Positions 53,026-62,464 of a stretch of 64,000 bases of DNA are shown here, one piece after another. The DNA is from an uncultured Porphyromonadaceae bacterium. Lineage in GTDB: Bacteria; Bacteroidota; Bacteroidia; Bacteroidales; Barnesiellaceae_A. Location: assembly GCA_900538705.1 (NCBI GenBank), contig UPZG01000005.1:62001-126000 (forward strand), given 5' to 3'. The translations under genes were made by a program, and so were the position numbers. Each line of letters starts with the position of its first letter. The stretch's first letter is position 1. The notes beneath the pieces are model-generated. The model ran no database searches, was not told the origin of the DNA, and saw only the letters and a program-made list of their open reading frames with translations.

Positions 53026-54174
53026 TCATTTTATAAATTTATCGAGGAAAGTTCTTCCTTGTGCTTTCATCAATTCTACCTTTTTCAATATATCATTTCT
53101 GTCTATATCTTGTGCAGTTAATTGAGAATAACTGGCTGTCAAACCTGTATCTAATAAATGGTTCTGCAAACCAAAAGAATCAAGTATGTCTGTTATACGA
53201 CTCCCTCTATCATTTTTTGGCGAGACATATGTATAAAAATTTTTAGCTCCCATAATAATGGAAAATACCGTACAATGAAACGAATCTGTTATCACCATAT
53301 CAGCTTCTGCAATATAGCCGATAAACTCTTTAGGTCCAGCATCTGTTACCGGTATATAGAGGGTGCCGGAATATTTAGGTTGCTTTTGTGCCAATACAAC
53401 CAAACATAATCCACATTCTTCACAAAGCCTCAAAGAATATTCAAATAATTGTTGCGACCAATTTAGTGTAAACAACAACAGATATTTCTCCTTTTTTAAA
53501 GGTCTGATTGCAATACTATCCCAATGTTCCAAACTCAAAAGGAATGTTGGATCTGGCACCTGACATATATCTGTTCTTCCTACAAATGATTCTAAAAGAG
53601 ATTTTGCCTGCTTTTCTCTTACAGAAATAGCAGTATATGATGATAACCACATTTTAAATCTATTTTTTTCTCTTTCAGTCAAGTTTGTAATACCTATACT
53701 AGTTGCGTATGATATTTTCATACAACCGACAGGAACAAATGTCAAAAAATAAGGTTCAAGGCAATATGGTTGTCCTGGATTCCATAACTGATCACTTCCA
53801 GAAATATAAAGGTCATATTCCGGTGGAGTCACATAAAGTTCGTCAATACCTGTATACGGCTTTGACAATCTAATTTGCGAATTAAACTCATCAAATTTGG
53901 ATTTTGCTTCACAAGAAAACAAATTATTCTTCGATCTATCCTTTCCCAAACTAAATACTTGTTTTATAAAATGTTTAGTCATTGATATTATGTCTTTATT
54001 TTGCCTCATCGGACTAAACCTTTTACTATTCACATATTCAGTTTGATGCGGTCTATATAAATCTATAATCTCGCAATTCTGCTCTTGCAAAGATATATAT
54101 TTCCATAAAGCGTATGCTTGTAAACATGCACCATAATTCGGCGAATTGTGTATCGTTATTATTCCTATTTTCAT
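53026..54174 (-). CDS. Polysaccharide pyruvyl transferase family protein (copy 1)
   Basis: The 382-residue protein has IGIITIHNSPNYGACLQAYALW, LYISGSDQLWNPGQPYCLEPYFL, ISVREKQAKSLLESF and ITDSFHCTVFSIIMG. It matches the CsaB/WcaK superfamily. It is clearly divergent from the copy at 50552, so the two are not a recent duplication. The start overlaps the F420-beta-type gene by 4 bp. Confidence 0.88.
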   Translation of the reverse strand: MKIGIITIHNSPNYGACLQAYALWKYISLQEQNCEIIDLYRPHQTEYVNSKRFSPMRQNKDIISMTKHFIKQVFSLGKDRSKNNLFSCEAKSKFDEFNSQIRLSKPYTGIDELYVTPPEYDLYISGSDQLWNPGQPYCLEPYFLTFVPVGCMKISYATSIGITNLTEREKNRFKMWLSSYTAISVREKQAKSLLESFVGRTDICQVPDPTFLLSLEHWDSIAIRPLKKEKYLLLFTLNWSQQLFEYSLRLCEECGLCLVVLAQKQPKYSGTLYIPVTDAGPKEFIGYIAEADMVITDSFHCTVFSIIMGAKNFYTYVSPKNDRGSRITDILDSFGLQNHLLDTGLTASYSQLTAQDIDRNDILKKVELMKAQGRTFLDKFIK

Positions 54175-55367
54175 CTATCAAATATCCTTTTCTTTATATT
54201 ACGCGCGATCCTTATTGGAAACGTAAACAATGTCATAATACGCAAATCTCTCTGATACGTTATTAATATTTTTCTAATTGCATTCTCAAAATCACCGTGA
54301 TTTATGATAATTTCTTTCTCAAACATTAGCCTATATTTACTTTTCACGGTTGGATGTTTCAATTGCGGTTCACCAATGAATGGTTCTTCAAGAGGACGTT
54401 GTTCTACTTGAATACATTTATTTTCTATTAATTCATTTACAAATAATTTACCTTTTTCTGTATTCACGAGTATTAATGAAACTTTTTCTTCTGTAAATTT
54501 ACAAGGAGCACTAAGGCCAAGGCCATGATAATCAGCAATCGTAATATCCGAAATACGTTGTGATTTTGCGAAGCGACAATGATAGCAGTTTTCCCGATAT
54601 GTCACAGCTCGATGGTAACCAAATTGATAAGTATCACCATCCTTTGTGCGTTTTGCATAAAACATCTTATCTTCATTGTCATATAATGTAAATGTAAATG
54701 TATACGTATATGCGATTGGATCTCGAAACGACATTCTTTTTGCTACCTTTCCTGATTGCTTTGACAACAGCTCAATATGCTGTCTCAAATACGAAAAAGG
54801 AGTCGTACCATGGCACACAACCTCAACTAGTAATAACAACGTATCTTTCTCAGAGAACAAATTTCTCAAAGCTGCGACTTGGCAAGGTAATCCAATAAAT
54901 ATTACTTTCTTTCCTTCATTCAACAAGGTTTTCATTTCGTTGAACGCCTCATACGAATCACTGAATACATACTTCGAATTCTTGAAACTTTTTAACACAT
55001 TTGTTTCTGTAGTAATTTTATGAGTTACCGTAAAATCTTTATTTTGTGAAGCTCCAACAGCCACATATCCGTTACGTAATGCCAACTTATACATCTCTAT
55101 CGCAACACCTCCAGATGCAGAAGTATCTCGCTCGTTCTTATCAACTGACCATGCGGCATATGCAAGTTGGGAATCGTATGAATTTACATTATTCAGAATT
55201 GGACATACACTCTCACACCGATGACAACCTATACATACAGATATATCAATCACAGGATAGATAATTCCAATTTGATTTTCCTGCATTTTGATACATTTCT
55301 TAGGGCATCTAAAAGCGCACGCACCGCATCCGGTACAAGTATCTAAAGGTGCAAGTTGAATATTCAT
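54171..55367 (-). CDS. Fe-S protein of the F420 hydrogenase/dehydrogenase beta-subunit family (copy 1)
   Basis: The 398-residue protein has N-terminal clusters CTGCGACAFRC and CIGCHRCESVC. ASGGVAIEMYKLA, GLPCQVAALRNLF, and a CYHCRFA...DITIADYHG region in the C-terminal domain follow. It has the same architecture as the protein at 51661. It abuts the flippase stop and is coupled to the pyruvyl transferase after it. Confidence 0.86.
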   Translation of the reverse strand: MNIQLAPLDTCTGCGACAFRCPKKCIKMQENQIGIIYPVIDISVCIGCHRCESVCPILNNVNSYDSQLAYAAWSVDKNERDTSASGGVAIEMYKLALRNGYVAVGASQNKDFTVTHKITTETNVLKSFKNSKYVFSDSYEAFNEMKTLLNEGKKVIFIGLPCQVAALRNLFSEKDTLLLLVEVVCHGTTPFSYLRQHIELLSKQSGKVAKRMSFRDPIAYTYTFTFTLYDNEDKMFYAKRTKDGDTYQFGYHRAVTYRENCYHCRFAKSQRISDITIADYHGLGLSAPCKFTEEKVSLILVNTEKGKLFVNELIENKCIQVEQRPLEEPFIGEPQLKHPTVKSKYRLMFEKEIIINHGDFENAIRKILITYQRDLRIMTLFTFPIRIARNIKKRIFDR

Positions 55368-56896
55368 TACCTCTGAAAAATTTTTGTTCTAATTGCGTAC
55401 ATCAGTTTTCGTTCTTGAGAATTCAAGCCCATATAATATATAGCAATAATACTAGATACTATACAAAGTATGCAAATAAATAAAACTGTATAAACATTTT
55501 CATCTAAAATCATATAGACAGTCAATGGAATGACTAACGCAACTGCACAAACGAGCAAGGATGTTCCTAATACCTCAACAATATATTTCTTAACAGGGAA
55601 CAGAATCAACCTACGAACAATCCATAAACGCATAAACAGGCAAACAATAGAAATTAACAATGATATATAAAAAACCGACAAAGGAGAATAACCCAATCGT
55701 AAAAAAACATATGAAATAGGAATATTAAGAATTGTAACTGTCCCTACAGAAAATTGATAAAGCCGAATATTTCCTGTAGCATGTACTATTGTCATCAATG
55801 GAGATGCCATCGAGTCAACCGCTGAAATGGCTATTATCAAGCGAGTAAATGGTACTATATATTCTGGCAATTGCCCTAACCATAAATTTACAATGTACGG
55901 CGTTTCAATTATAATTGGCATAGAAACAAGCATTATCAAATAAAAAGATAACCTAGAACTACTAAATACAAGTTTTGTCATTTCTTTTATGTCACCTTGC
56001 GCATAATATTTCGTTATCTGAGGTCGCACTGCAGTATAAAAATTAGTAAAGAACTGCGTAATAACAGAATTTATTTGATATGCTATACCACGTGCTGCAT
56101 TTATAGATGGATTGAAAAACATATTAAGCAAAATATTCAATCCTTGACCTTTTACTAATCCAGACAACGATCCAAACAAATTCCATCCTGAATAATTCAC
56201 AAGTTCTACAAACAAAGATTTCTCCCAGTAAAACTTGTACCTCGATTCTGGGAAATATTTTAAACAATATGCAATATAAATAATAGCCACTACAATTTGA
56301 CTAAGGAGCAACAGAAATCCGTACATAAATAAACTATCAAGCGGTATAATAAGCAATAAATAAGCAACAGCCAATTTTAGAACAACTTCTAATATTCCAA
56401 CATATGCATAAATATTCATCCGCTCATGTGCAATTATAGTCGCATTATATGGTGTTATAATTAATGAAACCACACATGAAAAAATCGAAAACTGATACAC
56501 CCAATTAGCCACTTGCATTCGTTCTTCAGGTATAACCATTTGTGTATTTAAGAACCACAGCCCAACAGTTTCACATAGTATGATTATGACAAAAGTCAGC
56601 ATTATAAAAATTGCAAAACACATACTAAACACCTGTTTTAATCTTACAATGTTACCTCGGCCAAGTTCAAATGTAAGATAACGTTGTGAAGCTACCGCCA
56701 TCGTTCCATTAAGCACACCCATCATAGCAACAACTCCACCCACAACATTATAGATACCGTAATCTTCTACACCAAGGACTTGTAATACTACACGACTGGT
56801 ATAAAGCGACACAAGCATAGAGAACAGCATCCTGAAATAGAGCATCAGTGTGTTCTTGGCTATTCTCTTATTATTTGCAGCAGTATCTATTGCCAT
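55367..56896 (-). CDS. Polysaccharide flippase (Wzx/MATE-like)
   Basis: The 509-residue protein has about 12-14 membrane segments and begins AKNTLMLYFRMLFSMLVSLYTSRVVLQ, in two 20-residue halves the typical MOP-superfamily start, followed by LGVEDYGIYNVVGGV. It moves lipid-linked repeat units across the inner membrane. The fold class is secure; the substrate is not known. Confidence 0.92.
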   Translation of the reverse strand: MAIDTAANNKRIAKNTLMLYFRMLFSMLVSLYTSRVVLQVLGVEDYGIYNVVGGVVAMMGVLNGTMAVASQRYLTFELGRGNIVRLKQVFSMCFAIFIMLTFVIIILCETVGLWFLNTQMVIPEERMQVANWVYQFSIFSCVVSLIITPYNATIIAHERMNIYAYVGILEVVLKLAVAYLLLIIPLDSLFMYGFLLLLSQIVVAIIYIAYCLKYFPESRYKFYWEKSLFVELVNYSGWNLFGSLSGLVKGQGLNILLNMFFNPSINAARGIAYQINSVITQFFTNFYTAVRPQITKYYAQGDIKEMTKLVFSSSRLSFYLIMLVSMPIIIETPYIVNLWLGQLPEYIVPFTRLIIAISAVDSMASPLMTIVHATGNIRLYQFSVGTVTILNIPISYVFLRLGYSPLSVFYISLLISIVCLFMRLWIVRRLILFPVKKYIVEVLGTSLLVCAVALVIPLTVYMILDENVYTVLFICILCIVSSIIAIYYMGLNSQERKLMYAIRTKIFQR

Positions 56897-56899
56897 ATA

Positions 56900-57931
56900 T
56901 TATTTCAATCCTACGTACTTGGCCGACTTGTCGCCCACGACTTTTGCCAACAGTGATACAATGGCATAACTGATGGCAACAACAAGAAGTATACGAACGA
57001 ATTGGCTGTGAAGAAATGGGTAAAAGAGAGTATTACCAAAAACGAAGTCGACAGACTTATTGATAAGTACCAATACATATATGTGTATGAGGTATATCCC
57101 AAACGAATAGTCACCGATGCGCGAAAGGAGGCCGGCCGGTTGTTGCGGGTCGTGGTTTTTCAGTACCAAGGCTATGACGGCAGCAGCATAGAGCATGGAG
57201 CTGAATTTGATTTGAGAAACAGCTATCCATGGTAATTTAGTTTCTAATAGCTGCGATTCGGCCAAAGAGAGGTAGAGGGTCAGCAATAGCAAGGCGACAA
57301 GTGTCACGTTGCTTACCCGCAGAGTGATGTTTCGTTCTCGTACTACCATACCGGCATAATAGAAACCAAACCAGGCCGGGAAAAGAGCACAATAAAGTGG
57401 AAAGCGACTGCCTGTAATATAGTCATATAGGTACATTATAGCAACATAAACCGGTGTGACAGCCCAACAAACGAGGTCTACTACACGATTGTCCTGTTGT
57501 ATCAATTTTATCAAAAACGGGGTGAGCAAGGTAAGTTGCAAAAGGACACTCAAGAAATAAAGTTGCGGAGCAGCTCCTCCGAAGAAAATAATCTTTATTA
57601 TCTCGTACGTGTCGAAGTCTATCTTACGTCCACCCAGAAACCGCAGGGAGATTCCATACACAAGTAGAGCGAATATTGTCCACAGGCAATATGGCAGCCA
57701 TGTACGCAACGTGCGTTTTTTGAGAGAAAATGTCTCTGTCTTGACAAAATATCCTGAGATAAAGAAGAAGACAGCAACCGCAAAATTAATGACTTGCTGT
57801 GAAATGTTCACTCCGGAAACAGGTGGTATATGTATCATGACAACGGCTATGATACACAACCCTCGTACGGCTTGCATGTAGTTGTCGCGCGGTGGTAAAG
57901 TTGTCTGTGTACAAGTTGTCATGTTCTTCAT
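56900..57931 (-). CDS. Acyltransferase family 3 membrane protein (second of two)
   Basis: The 343-residue protein has about ten membrane segments, with NYMQAVRGLCIIAVVMIHIP and FAVAVFFFISGYFVK as the family signature. It is a probable sugar O-acyltransferase. It follows rfbB after a 123-bp gap that contains CACAAT/ATTGTG in inverted form but no clear promoter. Base composition is intermediate between the rfb genes and the AT-rich core. Confidence 0.88.
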   Translation of the reverse strand: MKNMTTCTQTTLPPRDNYMQAVRGLCIIAVVMIHIPPVSGVNISQQVINFAVAVFFFISGYFVKTETFSLKKRTLRTWLPYCLWTIFALLVYGISLRFLGGRKIDFDTYEIIKIIFFGGAAPQLYFLSVLLQLTLLTPFLIKLIQQDNRVVDLVCWAVTPVYVAIMYLYDYITGSRFPLYCALFPAWFGFYYAGMVVRERNITLRVSNVTLVALLLLTLYLSLAESQLLETKLPWIAVSQIKFSSMLYAAAVIALVLKNHDPQQPAGLLSRIGDYSFGIYLIHIYVLVLINKSVDFVFGNTLFYPFLHSQFVRILLVVAISYAIVSLLAKVVGDKSAKYVGLK

Positions 57932-58054
57932 CTATGGGCAATAGCTCTTCCAGGAAGATAATTCAATACAACATTTCGATAGAAAGAGTTTTTATAAACC
58001 TTGCATCTGTATAACTATAATACACACAATGACTATGTATTGTGAATATCCGAT

Positions 58055-59200
58055 TCATCTCTTCTCATACATCTCCTCGTAGTACTTTTCGTAGTCGCCC
58101 GAGGTGATGTTATCCATCCATTCCTGATTATCGAGGTACCACCGTACGGTCTTCTCGATGCCCTCTTCGAATTGCAGGCTGGGCTCCCAACCTAACTCTT
58201 TCTGCAGTTTCGTCGAGTCAATGGCGTAGCGCTTGTCATGCCCGGCACGGTCGGTGACATAGGTGATGAGGTCCATGTCTTCGCCTTCCCGGCGTCCTAA
58301 CAGGCGGTCGACGGTGTTGATGACTACCCGGATGAGGTCGATGTTTTTCCACTCGTTGAAGCCGCCTATGTTGTAGGTATCGGCTGTCTTGCCTTTGTGG
58401 AAGATGAGGTCGATGGCACGGGCATGGTCTTCGACATAGAGCCAGTCGCGTACGTTCTCGCCTTTACCGTAGACGGGAAGGGGCTTGCGGTGGCGTATGT
58501 TGTTGATGAAAAGGGGTATGAGTTTCTCGGGGAATTGGTAGGGACCGTAGTTGTTGGAGCAGTTGGTTACTATCGTGGGCATGCCGTAGGTGTCGTGGTA
58601 GGCACGGACGAAGTGGTCGCTCGATGCTTTGCTGGCCGAGTAGGGGCTGTGGGGATTGTATTTGGTTTCTTCGTAGAAGAAGTCCTTACCGTAAGCAAGA
58701 TGGTGTTTTGACGACGAAGCTGTTGTCGTAAAGGGCGACTCGATGCCTTCGGTATGGGTCATCTCCAGCGCCCCGTAGACTTCGTCGGTGGAGATATGGT
58801 AGAAGCGTTTGCCTTCGTATCTCTCGGGGAGTGACTCCCAATAGAGTTTGGCGGCTTGCAGCAGGCTGAGTGTTCCCATGACGTTGGTACGAGCAAAGGT
58901 GAAGGGGTCTTTAATGCTGCGGTCGACGTGGCTCTCGGCTGCCAGGTGGATGATGCCGTCGATGTGGTATTGTCGCATTACCTCGAGCATCTTATCGAAG
59001 TCGCAGATATCGGCGCGCACGAAGGTGTAGTTGGGACGCTCTTCTATGTCTTTGAGATTGGCCAGGTTGCCGGCATAGGTCAACTTGTCGAGGTTGACGA
59101 TGTGGTACTCGGGGTACTTGTTGACGAAGAGGCGCACTACGTGCGAGCCTATGAAGCCGGCTCCGCCGGTGATGAGGATATGTCTTGTGTAGGAATTCAT
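58055..59200 (-). CDS. rfbB: dTDP-glucose 4,6-dehydratase
   Basis: The 381-residue SDR enzyme has ILITGGAGFIGSHVVRLFV, HLAAESHVDRSI, HISTDEVYG and the catalytic YSASKASSDH. It makes dTDP-4-keto-6-deoxyglucose, the second step to dTDP-rhamnose. I choose ATG 59200 (MNSYTRHILITGG). The upstream extension overlaps rfbD and contains a Val/Thr run from a short CAACAGTAACAGTAACA repeat. Confidence 0.96.
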   Translation of the reverse strand: MNSYTRHILITGGAGFIGSHVVRLFVNKYPEYHIVNLDKLTYAGNLANLKDIEERPNYTFVRADICDFDKMLEVMRQYHIDGIIHLAAESHVDRSIKDPFTFARTNVMGTLSLLQAAKLYWESLPERYEGKRFYHISTDEVYGALEMTHTEGIESPFTTTASSSKHHLAYGKDFFYEETKYNPHSPYSASKASSDHFVRAYHDTYGMPTIVTNCSNNYGPYQFPEKLIPLFINNIRHRKPLPVYGKGENVRDWLYVEDHARAIDLIFHKGKTADTYNIGGFNEWKNIDLIRVVINTVDRLLGRREGEDMDLITYVTDRAGHDKRYAIDSTKLQKELGWEPSLQFEEGIEKTVRWYLDNQEWMDNITSGDYEKYYEEMYEKR

Positions 59201-59208
59201 TGTTACTG

Positions 59209-60078
59209 TTACTGTTGACGTTGGAGGTTGTCGATACACTGTTTCAGCGAGTCGGTCCAATAGGGGATTTTCAGGCCGAAGGTTGTCTTTATCTTAGTCT
59301 TGTCGAGTACCGAGTAGCTGGGACGCACGACCTTCGAGGGGAACTCGTCGCTGTGGCAGGGTTGTATGTCGCAGGCGGTGTGGCCGGCATACTCGGCGAT
59401 TGCTTTCGTGAAGTCATACCATGAGCAGACGCCTTCGTTGGAGTAGTGGTAGATGCCATCTCGCCCTTCGTACTTGCGCTGCTCAACGATGTCGTAGATG
59501 GCGGCTGCCAGGTCGTAGGCGTAGGTGGGAGTACCGGTCTGGTCGAAGACGACTTTCAGACTGGGTTTTGTGGCCGTGAGGTTGAGCATCGTCTTCACGA
59601 AGTTCTTCCCGTACTCGCTGTACAGCCAGGCCGTGCGGATGATGAGGTAGTGACAGCCGCTGCGGATGACGGCCTCTTCGCCATGCAGCTTGGTCTCTCC
59701 ATAAACGCCGGTGGGGTTGGCTGCCTCCTCTTCCCGGCACGGAGTGTTGTTCTTGTTTCCGCCGAAGACGTAGTCGGTGGAGACATGCACGAGTACTCCC
59801 TCGTTTCGGCGGATGGCTACGGCCAGGTTCTCTACGGCCTTGGCATTGAGAAGTTCGGCCAAAGAGCGGTCTTCTTCGGCCTTGTCGACATTGGTATAGG
59901 CGGCACAGTTGACGATGACTTTCACGTCATTGTCGGCTACCATCTTTTCTACGGCTGCCGCATCGGTGATGTCGAGCTCGGCGACATCGGTGAAGATATA
60001 ATGGTGGGCGCTCTGTTGCGATACGATGCGCATCTCGTTGCCGAGCTGGCCGTTGGCGCCGGTGACTAGTATATTCAT
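59209..60078 (-). CDS. rfbD: dTDP-4-dehydrorhamnose reductase
   Basis: The 289-residue protein has ILVTGANGQLGNEMRI, VNCAAYTNVDKAEED, STDYVFGG and YGETKLHGE. It performs the last step to dTDP-L-rhamnose. It overlaps rfbC by 4 bp and is noticeably GC-rich. Confidence 0.96.
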   Translation of the reverse strand: MNILVTGANGQLGNEMRIVSQQSAHHYIFTDVAELDITDAAAVEKMVADNDVKVIVNCAAYTNVDKAEEDRSLAELLNAKAVENLAVAIRRNEGVLVHVSTDYVFGGNKNNTPCREEEAANPTGVYGETKLHGEEAVIRSGCHYLIIRTAWLYSEYGKNFVKTMLNLTATKPSLKVVFDQTGTPTYAYDLAAAIYDIVEQRKYEGRDGIYHYSNEGVCSWYDFTKAIAEYAGHTACDIQPCHSDEFPSKVVRPSYSVLDKTKIKTTFGLKIPYWTDSLKQCIDNLQRQQ

Positions 60079-60659
60079 TGCTTGAATTCGGGATAAAGGT
60101 TGTCGTTATAATCGAAGGGAGAATCGAAATCGCGTAAAAGGGGATGTTTAGTGTCCTTGTCGCTCAGCAGGGCTTCGGATACGGGGATGCGCCAGTCGAT
60201 GCCCAAACTGTCGTCCTTAATACTGATACCGCCGTCGGCTTGCGGGGCGTAGAAGTTGTCGCACTTGTACTGGAAGATGGCTGTCTGGCTCAATACGGCA
60301 AAGCCGTGGGCGAAGCCGCGGGGAACGAAGAACTGACGATGGTTCTCTTCCGACAGCTCTACGACGACATGTTGCCCGTAGGTGGGTGAGCCTTTGCGGA
60401 TGTCGACGGCTACGTCGAGAACCCGGCCGCGGACGCAGCGTACCAGCTTGCTCTGTGTGTAGGGCGGACGCTGAAAGTGCAGGCCGCGCATCACGCCATA
60501 ACTCGACATGCTCTCATTGTCTTGTACAAATCGGATGGGGCGTACCTTCGCGTCGAACTCGCGTTGTGAAAACGATTCGAAAAAGTAGCCTCTGGCATCC
60601 CGGAAGATGCGCGGCTCTATAATTACTACGCCCTCTATATTCGTCTTTATGACTTCCAT
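60075..60659 (-). CDS. rfbC: dTDP-4-dehydrorhamnose 3,5-epimerase
   Basis: The 194-residue cupin-fold protein has IIEPRIFRDARGYFFESF, MRGLHFQRPPYTQSKLVRC with the catalytic His, and FVPRGFAHGFAVLS. Length is standard. It is 6 bp from rfbA. Confidence 0.96.
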   Translation of the reverse strand: MEVIKTNIEGVVIIEPRIFRDARGYFFESFSQREFDAKVRPIRFVQDNESMSSYGVMRGLHFQRPPYTQSKLVRCVRGRVLDVAVDIRKGSPTYGQHVVVELSEENHRQFFVPRGFAHGFAVLSQTAIFQYKCDNFYAPQADGGISIKDDSLGIDWRIPVSEALLSDKDTKHPLLRDFDSPFDYNDNLYPEFKQ

Positions 60660-60665
60660 CGGTGG

Positions 60666-61571
60666 TTAATCAAGATTCTCTTTTCCTGTATAGTTTATCT
60701 CCTTAATTACCTTCATCAGATACTGCCCATACTGGTTCTTCAGCATGGGGCGGGCTATCTCTTCTATCTTTTCCCTGCCTATCCAGCCCTTGCGATAGGC
60801 AATTCCTTCGAGGCAGGCTATCTTCAACCCCTGGCGCTTCTCTATGACCTCTACAAAGATGGAGGCTTCGGCCAGAGAGTCGTGCGTACCGGTGTCGAGC
60901 CATGCAAAGCCTCGTCCCAGTGTCTGTACCTTCAACTCTCCCCGTTGCAAATACTCTTGGTTGACAGACGTTATCTCCAGCTCTCCGCGTGCCGAGGGCT
61001 TTACCGCAGCGGCGATATCCAGCACACTGTTAGGATAGAAGTAGAGTCCCACAACGGCATAGTTCGACTTCGGATGAACGGGTTTCTCCTCTATCGACAG
61101 GCAATTTCCTTCGGCATCGAACTCGGCCACGCCGTAACGCTCCGGGTCGTCGACCCAATAGCCGAAGACGGTTGCCTTATCGGACTGCTCGGCATTGCGG
61201 ACCGCCTCCTTCAACAAGGCCGAAAAGCCTGTCCCATGAAAGATGTTATCGCCTAAGACCAGACACACGGCATCGTTGCCGACAAACTCTCTGCCGATGA
61301 TAAATGCCTGTGCCAGTCCGTCGGGTGACGGCTGCTCGGCATACTCGAAGCGGACACCATAGTCACTACCATCGCCCAACAGGCGGCGGAAACCCGGCAG
61401 GTCTTGAGGGGTGGAGATGATCAGTATTTCGCGTATCCCCGCCAGCATCAACACCGAGATAGGATAGTATATCATCGGTTTGTCGTAGATGGGTAACATC
61501 TGCTTGCTGACGCCTTTGGTTATCGGGTACAGGCGTGTGCCTGAACCCCCGGCCAATACTATTCCTTTCAT
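60666..61571 (-). CDS. rfbA: Glucose-1-phosphate thymidylyltransferase
   Basis: The 301-residue protein has GIVLAGGSGTRLYPITKGVSK, the nucleotide-binding signature, and EKPVHPKSNYAVVGLYFY. It makes dTDP-glucose, the first step to dTDP-rhamnose. It is the first gene of the long minus-strand polysaccharide locus and sits about 320 bases downstream of a strong promoter. Confidence 0.97.
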   Translation of the reverse strand: MKGIVLAGGSGTRLYPITKGVSKQMLPIYDKPMIYYPISVLMLAGIREILIISTPQDLPGFRRLLGDGSDYGVRFEYAEQPSPDGLAQAFIIGREFVGNDAVCLVLGDNIFHGTGFSALLKEAVRNAEQSDKATVFGYWVDDPERYGVAEFDAEGNCLSIEEKPVHPKSNYAVVGLYFYPNSVLDIAAAVKPSARGELEITSVNQEYLQRGELKVQTLGRGFAWLDTGTHDSLAEASIFVEVIEKRQGLKIACLEGIAYRKGWIGREKIEEIARPMLKNQYGQYLMKVIKEINYTGKENLD

Positions 61572-61896
61572 GGCTAAATATCTTGATGAATTCTAAAAAA
61601 GAACATTTGTCCTATTTATCAGAAACGTGTTACTTACAATACCTCTCCCTTTAACCCAACTTGTGAGCCAATTCTTTTTATTTCTACTTTTATAAAACAT
61701 TTACATAATGCTATAAAAGCAGAGTATAATATACTAATTCTTTAAGAATCTGCTCGTTATAAACATTTGACAACGATATTTGGGCACGCTTCGCGGTCTT
61801 CAGTGTCATCACAGAAGAGCCCATTGATACACATTCATGCTTCAGACCGTACTCAAAAAAATTAATAACAGTCTTAAAAATAAATCTTATTCGGTA

Positions 61897-61927
61897 CAAA
61901 GATAACTCTATTAGTTAGGATATACAA
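61897..61927 (-). promoter_or_regulatory. Main promoter of the polysaccharide locus
   Basis: TATCTTTG (61897-61904, minus strand) with TTG at 61925-61927 and a 20-bp spacer. The predicted transcript has a leader of about 320 bases before rfbA. That leader contains a small hairpin (61798-61817) but no recognisable riboswitch, terminator or UpxY-type gene. Confidence 0.72.
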
Positions 61928-61966
61928 CAATATCCCCAATTATCAAACTGCTTGGCATCACCCAAT

Positions 61967-62110
61967 TTATATACCCGAATAACCATTTTTGTGTTGCGAC
62001 AAAATATCTTCAGCCGGTAAAAATATATTTTCCTCATCCTCAGAAGAATATAACATATAACAACCTGCCAAAGCTCCGAAAGTTACAATAACAACAATGC
62101 ATCGCAACAC
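61967..62110 (-). CDS. Possible 47-residue lipoprotein or signal-anchored peptide
   Basis: Starting at GTG 62110, just after a TGA, the minus strand reads a hydrophobic stretch with a lipobox-like ALAGC (Cys17). A short acidic tail SSEDEENIFLPAEDILSQH follows, ending at TAA 61967. It sits immediately upstream of the rfb promoter. The hydrophobic-plus-acidic layout suggests a small exported peptide, but the start codon is unusual and there is no clear promoter. It could be chance. The rest of 61572-62863 holds the rfb leader and promoter, a candidate sRNA, and AT-rich sequence without features. Confidence 0.25.
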   Translation of the reverse strand: MLRCIVVIVTFGALAGCYMLYSSEDEENIFLPAEDILSQHKNGYSGI

Positions 62111-62464
62111 TCACCCCACACAACAAAAACACAATATATACAGTTCAACAGACTCTAACATATTTTGCCGCAAAACAGCTTCTTTCTCTCGACAACAAAA
62201 AACAACTCTTGCAAAAAGCATTTCAAGTATCGTAATAAATAATAGCTACATCATTGACAGTAAAATAAGAAAAAGAAACGGACATTCGAAAAAATCATTT
62301 TATATTATAGATAATATACTGATAATACGCACATTATATAATCGAAAAAGTATTACAACTTACTACGTTTATTCTTGTCTTACGAAGCTTAAAGAAGAAA
62401 GAATGCAAAAATGAGACATTTTTTTCATATTAAAGCACATCTCATTTTATACAGTAGCTACAAT

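Noticed and set aside
58397..60069. Long antisense frames over the rfb genes
   Set aside because: They are shadows caused by GC-rich codon use in rfbB, rfbD and rfbC, whose products have complete catalytic motifs.
61711..61899. A 62-codon minus-strand frame in the rfbA leader
   Set aside because: Its first codon is a TTG lying inside the -7 box of the rfb promoter, so the full frame cannot be transcribed from it, and the remainder matches nothing I know.
61897..61927. Phase-variable (invertible) capsule promoter
   Set aside because: No matching inverted repeats were seen on both sides of the promoter, and no invertase gene is in the window.
62097..62414. A 105-codon + strand frame upstream of nspC
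   Set aside because: Composition is typical of AT-rich non-coding DNA, there is no promoter, and the product has no recognisable features.
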